A stretch of DNA of 64,000 bases from Lentzea californiensis. GTDB taxonomy: Bacteria > Actinomycetota > Actinomycetes > Mycobacteriales > Pseudonocardiaceae. Location: contig NZ_JANBBE010000014.1 in NCBI RefSeq assembly GCF_024648825.1, positions 62,001 through 126,000 of the forward strand, in the 5' to 3' direction. The position numbers and the translations under genes were made by a program. Below are positions 58,551 through 64,000 of the stretch, in pieces. Numbering within the stretch: position 1 is the stretch's first letter; every line of letters starts with the position of its first letter. Under the pieces are notes generated by a model. The model saw nothing but the letters and a program-made list of their open reading frames with translations, did no database searches and was not told the origin of the DNA.

Positions 58551-59344
58551 CCGGATCGGAAGAGGCGACCAAGACCGAGGAGAAGAAGACCCGGTCGGGT
58601 GATTACGACCACCTGGCGCCGCTGTTCGCCGAACTCGCCGGAACCCCTGAGGGTCCGGCGCGGGAGACGTTGCGGGACAGACTCGTCACCGAGCACCTCC
58701 CGGTCGCCCAGCACATCGCACGCAGATTCGGCCACCGCGGCGAACCGCACGAGGACCTGGTCCAGGTGGCGACGGTCGGTCTGATCAACGCGGTCGACAG
58801 GTTCGACCCCGAACGCGGCAGCGACTTCCTGTCGTTCGCGGTGCCGACGATCATGGGTGAGGTCCGGAAGTACTTCCGCGACTCCAGCTGGTCGGTGCGG
58901 ATGCCGAGGCGGCTCAAGGAGCTGCACCTGGCGATCAACGCGGGTACGTCGCGGCTGTCCCAGTCACTCGGCCGTGCCCCGACGCCGTCGGAACTGGCCG
59001 AGCACCTCGGACTGTCGCGCGAGGAGATCCACGAAGGACTCGCGGCCGGGAACGCCTACCAGAGCGCGTCCCTGGACGACATGCTGATGTCGGAGGACTC
59101 GTCGATCTCGCTGGGCTCGACCATCGGCGAGGAGGACCCCGAGATCGCGATGATCGAGCAACGCGAGGCGCTGCACCCGTTGCTGGAGAAGCTGCCGGAG
59201 CGCGAACGCAAGATCGTGGTCATGCGCTTCTTCGGCAACATGACCCAGACCCAGATCGCCCAGAAGGTCGGCATCTCCCAGATGCACGTCTCGCGCCTGC
59301 TCGCGAAGACGTTGCGTCAGCTGCGGGACGTGCTGGAGGAGTAG
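58547..59344 (+). CDS. SigB/SigF/SigG-family RNA polymerase sigma factor
   Basis: This 265-residue group 3 sigma factor has region 2 (LVTEHLPVAQHIARRFGHRG, EDLVQVATVGLINAVDRFDP), region 3 (SWSVRMPRRLKELHLAINAG) and the region 4 helix-turn-helix (TQTQIAQKVGISQMHVSRLL). It directs stress-response transcription from GTTT-N16-GGGTAT promoters, one of which lies upstream in this module. It is translationally coupled to its anti-sigma factor. Its last 28 bases overlap the converging whiB gene. Confidence 0.94.
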   Translation: MTGSEEATKTEEKKTRSGDYDHLAPLFAELAGTPEGPARETLRDRLVTEHLPVAQHIARRFGHRGEPHEDLVQVATVGLINAVDRFDPERGSDFLSFAVPTIMGEVRKYFRDSSWSVRMPRRLKELHLAINAGTSRLSQSLGRAPTPSELAEHLGLSREEIHEGLAAGNAYQSASLDDMLMSEDSSISLGSTIGEEDPEIAMIEQREALHPLLEKLPERERKIVVMRFFGNMTQTQIAQKVGISQMHVSRLLAKTLRQLRDVLEE

Positions 59345-59634
59345 GCACGAACACGGCGCCGGGCCGCGTTGACGATCTGGCGCCGTTCGTCCTCCCCCAT
59401 GCCGCCCCACACGCCGTACGGCTCCTGGGCCTCGAGCGCGTGGGCGCGGCACTGTGCGAGCACCGGGCACTGCCCGCAGATCGCCTTCGCCTTGTCCTCA
59501 CGGGCCGCTCGCGCGTAGCCGCGTTCGTTGTCGGGGTGGAAGAAGATCGCGCTGTTCTCGCCGCGGCACAGGCCGTCCATCTGCCAGTCCCAGACCTCGG
59601 TGACCGGCTTGGGCAGACGGGTGGTGCAGGTCAT
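59317..59634 (-). CDS. WhiB-family transcriptional regulator
   Basis: This 105-residue protein has the four iron-sulphur cysteines in WhiB order (LCRGENSAIFFHPDNERG near 22; ICGQCPVLAQCRAHAL near 53-62), then the EPYGVWGGMGEDERRQI turn that contacts the sigma subunit, and a basic C-terminus (RRRVRAYSSS). It resembles WhiB1/WhmD-type proteins; exact orthology is uncertain. The ATG at 59634 is used. The 3' end overlaps the sigma-factor gene by 28 bases. Confidence 0.93.
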   Translation of the reverse strand: MTCTTRLPKPVTEVWDWQMDGLCRGENSAIFFHPDNERGYARAAREDKAKAICGQCPVLAQCRAHALEAQEPYGVWGGMGEDERRQIVNAARRRVRAYSSSTSRS

Positions 59635-59706
59635 CGCGACTCCCTGAGGACTAGGAGGAAAGAGTTGCGATCACTGCGTACCTCGGTCTGACCAGGGATA
59701 AACCAG

Positions 59707-61440
59707 TTAGAGCCTTTCGGGTGCCCCAATACCCAGCAGGGACAGGCCCAGCGTGAGCACGCGTGAGGTCAGCGTGAGCAGGTGCAGGCGCGAATCCTGC
59801 AACTCCCGCGTCTCCGCCGTCGCCACCGGGCAGTCGTTGTAGAAGGTCGAGAACGCCGTCGCCGTCTCGAACAGGTAGGTCGTGAGCTTGTGCGGCGCGA
59901 GCTCGTCGATGGCCGCCTGGATCGCCGTGGGCAGCTGCAACAGCTTCAGCGCCAGCTCCCGCTCGGCCTGCTCCTGCAGCACCAGCGGCGCGTCCTGGGG
60001 CGCCTCACGGCCGACCTTGCGGATGATCGACAGGATGCGCGCGTTCGCGTACTGGATGTACACCGACGTGTCGCCGGTCTTGGCGAGCATCTTCTCCCAG
60101 GTGAAGACGTAGTCCTTCTCCCGGTCGTTGGAGAGGTCCGCGTACTTCACCGCGCCGAGGCCGAGCGTGCGGGCGAGCTCTTCCTTCTCCGCACCCTCCA
60201 CTTCGGACGACTCCGGCATCACCTGGTAGGAGTTCTCGACGGCCTCGGTGAGGAGGTCGATCAGCTTGATCGTGCCGCCGGCCCGCGTCCGGATCGTCTT
60301 GCCGTCGGCCCCGAGGATCGTGCCGAACCCGGTGTGCACGGCGGTGTGCGCGTCGTCGAGCCACCCGGCCTGCTTCGAGGTGGCGAAGATCATCTGGAAG
60401 TGCTGGGCCTGCGGCGTGCCGACGACGTAGATCAGGTCGTCGACCTTGCGCTCCCGCACCCAGTACCGCACGGTCGCGAAGTCCGTGGTGGCGTAGCCGT
60501 AGCCGCCGTCGCTCTTGCGCACGATCAGCGGCAGCCGGTCGCCCTCGCGGTTGCTGAACCCCGGCGGGAACACGCACAGCGCGCCGTCGCTGGTCTCGAT
60601 GAGACCCTTCTGCTGCAGCTCGGTGATGGTGTCCGCGAGATACGGGTTGTAGAAGCTCTCGCCGTAGTTGTCCCCGGCCGTCAGGCCGATGCCGAGCAGT
60701 TCGTAGACCTGGTTGAAGTGCCGCTGCGACTCGCCCACCAGCTCGTGCCACAGCGCCAGCGTCGCCTCGTCGCCGCCCTGCAGCAGCACCACCCGGCGCC
60801 GCGCGCGGTCCGCGAAGCCCGGCTCGTTGTCGAACTTCTGGCGCGCCTGCTGGTAGAACGCGTTGAGGTCGCTGATCTCGTGGTCGGCGCCGTGGCCCTC
60901 GTCCGTGAGGTGCTCGATGAGCATGCCGAACGGGGTGCCCCAGTCACCGAGGTGGTTGTGCGGGATGACCTCGTGCCCGGCGAAGCCGAGCAGCCGGCAG
61001 AACGCGTCGCCGATGATCGTCGACCGCAGGTGCCCGACGTGCATCTCCTTGGCCACGTTGGGGCTGCTGTAGTCGATCGCGATCCGGCGGGGCTCCTCGG
61101 TCTCGGGCACCCCGAGCCGGTCGTCGGAGAGCAGCTTCGCGGCCTCGGCCTCGAGCCACTCGCGGCGCAGCTTCAGGTTGATGAAGCCGGGGCCGGCGAT
61201 CTCCGCCGACTCGACCGCGTCCTGGGCGTCCAGGTGCTCGACGATGAGGGCGGCGACCTCGCGCGGGTTCCTGCCGACCTTCTTGGCGAGGCTCATCGCG
61301 ACGTTGCACTGGTAGTCGGCACCGTCCCGGTTGGACGGTCGGATCAGCGCTTCCCCGGCGGTGATGTCCACGTCCAGGGCGACGCGCAACGCCCGCGCGA
61401 CCCGCTGGCCCAGTTCGAGCCCGACATCCCCACGCAGCAC
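59707..61440 (-). CDS. argS: Arginyl-tRNA synthetase
   Basis: This 577-residue class I synthetase has an N-terminal tRNA-binding domain (FINLKLRREWLEAEA), the HIGH-box VAKEMHVGHLRST near 125, GDWGTPFGMLIEHL, RTRAGGTIKLIDLL and the C-terminal DALR anticodon domain ending in SRVLTLGLSLLGIGAPERL. It charges tRNA-Arg. The GTG at 61440 was taken because GAGGTGGG precedes it; upstream in-frame codons have no support. Confidence 0.96.
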   Translation of the reverse strand: MLRGDVGLELGQRVARALRVALDVDITAGEALIRPSNRDGADYQCNVAMSLAKKVGRNPREVAALIVEHLDAQDAVESAEIAGPGFINLKLRREWLEAEAAKLLSDDRLGVPETEEPRRIAIDYSSPNVAKEMHVGHLRSTIIGDAFCRLLGFAGHEVIPHNHLGDWGTPFGMLIEHLTDEGHGADHEISDLNAFYQQARQKFDNEPGFADRARRRVVLLQGGDEATLALWHELVGESQRHFNQVYELLGIGLTAGDNYGESFYNPYLADTITELQQKGLIETSDGALCVFPPGFSNREGDRLPLIVRKSDGGYGYATTDFATVRYWVRERKVDDLIYVVGTPQAQHFQMIFATSKQAGWLDDAHTAVHTGFGTILGADGKTIRTRAGGTIKLIDLLTEAVENSYQVMPESSEVEGAEKEELARTLGLGAVKYADLSNDREKDYVFTWEKMLAKTGDTSVYIQYANARILSIIRKVGREAPQDAPLVLQEQAERELALKLLQLPTAIQAAIDELAPHKLTTYLFETATAFSTFYNDCPVATAETRELQDSRLHLLTLTSRVLTLGLSLLGIGAPERL

Positions 61441-61501
61441 TGAACCCACCTCTCGACCGCTGGCTTGTTCACCCGAGTATTTCACCCGCGGCCAAGCGAG
61501 T

Positions 61502-62182
61502 TCACCACCGCCCGAGCAACAACGCCCCGCCACCGGCGAGCGCGGCGACGCTGACCGCCCCGAAGAACGTCACCCAGCCCAGCGCCGGCACCCCGGTCAG
61601 CCAGGCGAGCTGGTCGGCGTCCGACCGCGGTGCCTGCCGGCGCCACCGCTTGACCTGCAGCTCCCACACGGGCCGGACCCCGCCCAGCAACAGGAACCAG
61701 GCGAAGACGAACGCGGCCGCGTCCCGGACCTCCACGGAGGCGTAGAAGGAGACGAAGAAGAACACCCCGCCGGTGATGATGATGGACAGCACGCCGAACA
61801 CGTTGCGGATCATGATGAGCATCGCCGCGAGGAAACCGATGCTGATCCACAGCATCAGCTGGATCTGCTCGTTGGTGATCAGCACGGCCGCGCCGAACCC
61901 GAGCAGGGACGGAGCGACGTACCCGGCCACCGCGGTCAGCACCATGCCCGGCCCGCGGGGCTTGCCGCGCGAGACGGTGAGCCCGGACGTGTCGGAGTGC
62001 AGCTTGATCCCGCTCAGCCGCCGCCCGGTCAGCACGGCCAGCAGGGCGTGCCCGCCCTCGTGGGCGATGGTGATGACGTTGCGGGTGACCCGCCAGAGCC
62101 CGTGCACCGCGACGGCCAGGAACGCGGCGGCCGCGGTCCCCCAGGTGATCAGCACTTCGTCGGTCAGCAACTCGGAAGGCAT
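61502..62182 (-). CDS. M50-family (SpoIVFB-like) membrane metalloprotease
   Basis: This 226-residue protein has about five to six transmembrane helices and a zinc-protease HEGGH motif in VITIAHEGGHALLAVL near 50, followed by the M50B pattern GMVLTAVAGYVAPSLLGFGAA. Site-2-type intramembrane proteases cut membrane-bound regulators; its substrate is unknown. The ATG at 62182 lies only 13 bases after a 19-bp hairpin and has no clear Shine-Dalgarno. Confidence 0.85.
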   Translation of the reverse strand: MPSELLTDEVLITWGTAAAAFLAVAVHGLWRVTRNVITIAHEGGHALLAVLTGRRLSGIKLHSDTSGLTVSRGKPRGPGMVLTAVAGYVAPSLLGFGAAVLITNEQIQLMLWISIGFLAAMLIMIRNVFGVLSIIITGGVFFFVSFYASVEVRDAAAFVFAWFLLLGGVRPVWELQVKRWRRQAPRSDADQLAWLTGVPALGWVTFFGAVSVAALAGGGALLLGRW

Positions 62183-62195
62183 CGCGACATCGAAA

Positions 62196-62240
62196 CAGAC
62201 GCGCCGTGAGAGCCGCATGTGGGCTCTCACGGCGCGTCTG
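62196..62240 (-). terminator. 19-bp perfect hairpin with a 7-base loop
   Basis: CAGACGCGCCGTGAGAGCC (62196-62214) is exactly complementary to 62222-62240; the loop is GCATGTG. On the minus strand it is followed by TTTC. It would terminate the DUF4383 transcript and also forms the immediate leader of the M50 protease gene. Confidence 0.85.
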
Positions 62241-62269
62241 TGCCGGACCGGGGCTGATACCGCCCTGGG

Positions 62270-62878
62270 TCAGTGCTTGATCCTGTCCTTGCTCACCCGC
62301 TCGGTCTTGGGGTCGACGACCGCCTGCTCGCGGGTGATCGGTTCCGTGTTCCGCGCCGCGGTGGGAAGCGGCTCGGTGATCGCCGTCCCGTCCCGCTCGC
62401 CGTGGAACGCCTCCGAGCGGGGCTCCGGCAGCACCGGGTCCTCTTCCTCGACCAGCTTGCGGCGCGCGGGCATGACCGCGAGCAGCAGACCGAACAGCGC
62501 GATGCCGAGGTGCAGCCAGTTGTCGTTGACGTTGACCGCCAGCGGGTTGCCGAACCGCTCGGCCGGGTTCTGGGCGAGGATTCCCGTGATCATGAGGTCC
62601 CAGACGAAGAGCGCGGCGAAGCCGGCGAACAGCAGCCAGCCGTACATCCGCGCGAGGCCCGAACCGAGAGCCGTGAGCAGACCGAGCACGCCGACGGCCA
62701 CCATCACCAGGTTGTGCAACGGGTTCACGGAGAACCCGAGCACGAACGACTGAGCGGCCCAGTCGCCGATCCCGGTGCGGGTGAAGCCCACGACGCCGAA
62801 CACGATGAACGCGATGCCGGCCAGTCCGGCCAGCACCTGCACCGGCTGAAGACCGGCGATCTTGATGCGGTGGGTCAT
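62270..62878 (-). CDS. DUF4383 membrane protein
   Basis: This 202-residue protein has four transmembrane helices. It reads VQVLAGLAGIAFIVFGVVGF, VNPLHNLVMVAVGVLGLL, MYGWLLFAGFAALFVWDLMI and VNDNWLHLGIALFGLLL, the DUF4383 pattern. A charged cytoplasmic C-terminus of about 65 residues ends VSKDRIKH. Function unknown. The ATG start and monocistronic position before the hairpin are clear. Confidence 0.88.
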   Translation of the reverse strand: MTHRIKIAGLQPVQVLAGLAGIAFIVFGVVGFTRTGIGDWAAQSFVLGFSVNPLHNLVMVAVGVLGLLTALGSGLARMYGWLLFAGFAALFVWDLMITGILAQNPAERFGNPLAVNVNDNWLHLGIALFGLLLAVMPARRKLVEEEDPVLPEPRSEAFHGERDGTAITEPLPTAARNTEPITREQAVVDPKTERVSKDRIKH

Positions 62879-62961
62879 GACGCCCTCCAGGCTCCAGTCT
62901 TGTCGCCCGGCGGACTACCCCTGCCTCACAGAGACCAAACGTTCGGGCCTGCGGCGTGGAT

Positions 62962-63624
62962 CTAGCGCTGACCCTTGCGCCCGATCGCGGCGTACGCGCC
63001 CGGCACCACGGCCGGCGCCTCGATCGACAGGCCTTCCACGAGCTGGTCGACCGGAGCCGGGTGCGACACCACGAGGAACCCGCCCGCCGGTAACGCGTGC
63101 CGGTAGCGGCGCACGACGCGGCCCGGTCCGGTGGCGTCGTCGACGTATCTCAGGACGTCGACCATCAGCACCGCGTACGGCTCGCGGAGGTCGAGGTGCG
63201 ACAGCACGCCGGGATGGCGCAGCACCTGGTCCGGGCGGCGCAGGTCCGCCTCGATCGCGCACGCCCTCGGTTCGCCGCGCAGCAGTCCACGCGAGAACGC
63301 GACCGTCACCGGATCGGAGTCCACGTAGACGACACGGGCGTCGGGCAGCGTCTGGTGCACGGCACCGCACGTCGGGATGCCCGAGCCGAGGTCGAGGAAC
63401 TGGCGCACGCCCGCCGCCCAGCAGTGGCGGGCGGCGTGGCGCAAGAACGTGCGCTGAGCCCGCGTCACGAGCGGCAGTTCCGGGTCGATCCGGACAGCCT
63501 GCTTGGCGAAGGCGCGATCGGCGGCGTAGTTGTGCGCGCCACCGAGGTAGAAGTCATGGATGCGCGCGGCGTTCGGCCGACGTACGTCGACCTCGTAGCG
63601 TGCGAAGGCGGGGACCGCAGCCAT
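62962..63624 (-). CDS. DUF574 SAM-dependent methyltransferase-like protein
   Basis: The 220 residues match the actinobacterial DUF574 family: RPNAARIHDFYLGGAHNYAAD near 15, FLDLGSGIPTCGAVH near 90 (SAM motif I), VVYVDSDPVTVAFSR (motif II), DLREPYAVLMVDVLRYVDD. This family expands in filamentous actinomycetes and its substrate is unknown. The ATG at 63624 begins the conserved domain; the frame continues upstream but overlaps the tRNA gene region. Confidence 0.88.
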   Translation of the reverse strand: MAAVPAFARYEVDVRRPNAARIHDFYLGGAHNYAADRAFAKQAVRIDPELPLVTRAQRTFLRHAARHCWAAGVRQFLDLGSGIPTCGAVHQTLPDARVVYVDSDPVTVAFSRGLLRGEPRACAIEADLRRPDQVLRHPGVLSHLDLREPYAVLMVDVLRYVDDATGPGRVVRRYRHALPAGGFLVVSHPAPVDQLVEGLSIEAPAVVPGAYAAIGRKGQR

Positions 63625-63743
63625 TCGCAGAGCGTAACTGGCGCCTAGACCATTCGGGCGAAGTTTTCGAAGATTCTTTGGGTCCGTCTGACATGGACCC
63701 CCTCGCGGGAGGGCCCGGTCCACCCCACGAAGACCGGGCCACG

Positions 63744-63815
63744 TAGCGCGTACGGGGATCGAACCCGTGTTTCCGGATTGAGAATCCGACGTCCTGACCA
63801 CTAGACGAACACGCC
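63744..63815 (-). tRNA. tRNA-Glu (CTC anticodon)
   Basis: The minus strand folds into a 72-nt cloverleaf without encoded CCA. The 5' acceptor GGCGTGT pairs with ACGCGCT (first pair G-U), the D-arm is GTCT...GGAC, the anticodon stem encloses the loop TTCTCAA with anticodon CTC (Glu, GAG codons), and the T-arm is ACGGG-TTCGATC-CCCGT. The discriminator is A. The acceptor's G1-U72 wobble and A73 are unusual. Confidence 0.88.
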
Positions 63816-63820
63816 TGGAA

Positions 63821-63844
63821 CGAGCATTGACGCACAAATGCTCG
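63821..63844. repeat. Hairpin CGAGCATT / AATGCTCG before the tRNA gene
   Basis: A perfect 8-bp inverted repeat with an 8-base loop lies six bases upstream of the tRNA-Glu 5' end. It may be the terminator of a minus-strand gene beyond the window. The remaining 156 bases to the window end hold no convincing ORF. Confidence 0.55.
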
Positions 63845-64000
63845 CACAAATAGAAGAAAGTGAACTAGCAGGTCACAGCTTGGAGGGCGCTCCGGCCCAT
63901 TCATCTGCTCGGATCATGTGAACAATGATGACCGAGAGCGCGCACCCGCCGCAAAGGAATTAATCGAGCCACGTCGGCGCGAACCACCGGACGGCCCGCG

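Overview
The window is one continuous stretch of chromosome from a high-GC actinomycete. Gene content and order point to the family Pseudonocardiaceae (Lentzea, Saccharothrix or Amycolatopsis relatives), though the genus cannot be fixed from sequence alone. Supporting signs are many GTG/TTG starts with GTGA or TTGA stop/start overlaps, leaderless TANNNT-type promoters, actinobacterial SOS boxes, an XRE-DUF397 regulator pair, WhiB, GarA, a SigB/SigF stress module, and the mycobacteria-like block gcvP...merR-DUF151-merR-garA-gcvH-pgsA.

Layout. 1-2.0 kb: start of an Rv2578c/SplB-like radical SAM gene interrupted by an intein, divergent from pnuC-nadR, with a perfect SOS box between them. 2.0-13 kb: YibE/F and DUF1304 membrane proteins, a spermidine-synthase-like protein, hisS with a metallo-hydrolase, a membrane-anchored cyclophilin, the (p)ppGpp enzyme rel, an XRE-DUF397 pair and a 13E12-type HNH protein. 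13.2-14.2 kb: three tandem small three-helix membrane proteins. 14.2-20.5 kb: the conserved ruvCAB-yajC-secDF-apt block, with an SOS box before ruvC. 20.6-27.7 kb: a membrane diguanylate cyclase followed by small enzymes, a MarR regulator divergent from a secreted beta-propeller-like protein, and a Tat-exported class A beta-lactamase-like protein. 27.8-31.9 kb: a three-gene carbohydrate operon divergent from a LacI regulator, with a perfect palindromic operator. 32-34.3 kb: paired CNNM/CorC-type membrane proteins. 34.3-38.2 kb: a GntR-controlled set (nitrilase, cupin, MFS transporter, DUF2848) with two near-identical operator sites. 38.3-47.6 kb: accessory enzymes and regulators, including a HxlR/SDR pair with two operators and a WYL regulator broken by a one-base frameshift. 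47.6-55.6 kb: gcvP behind a tandem glycine riboswitch, then the garA/gcvH/pgsA block. 55.7-59.6 kb: ANTAR protein, STAS protein, HATPase-STAS fusion, RsbW-like protein, SigB/F-type sigma factor and WhiB. 59.7-64 kb: argS, an M50-type membrane protease, DUF4383, a DUF574 methyltransferase and tRNA-Glu.

How the parts connect. DNA damage is served by ruvCAB and the intein-bearing gene, each with an SOS box. Stringent and stress responses are served by rel and by the SigB/F module, which carries its own GTTT-N16-GGGTAT promoter. Glycine cleavage is controlled by a tandem riboswitch and lies beside garA, the FHA inhibitor of 2-oxoglutarate metabolism. Several catabolic cassettes sit next to dedicated regulators with visible operators. 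No phage, transposon, CRISPR array or large biosynthetic cluster is present. The least explained items are the tandem three-helix membrane genes, the HATPase-STAS fusion lacking the phospho-serine, the GntR cassette of unknown substrate, the 25-bp perfect hairpin after the 47.4 kb gene, and the 19-bp hairpin directly before the M50 protease start.
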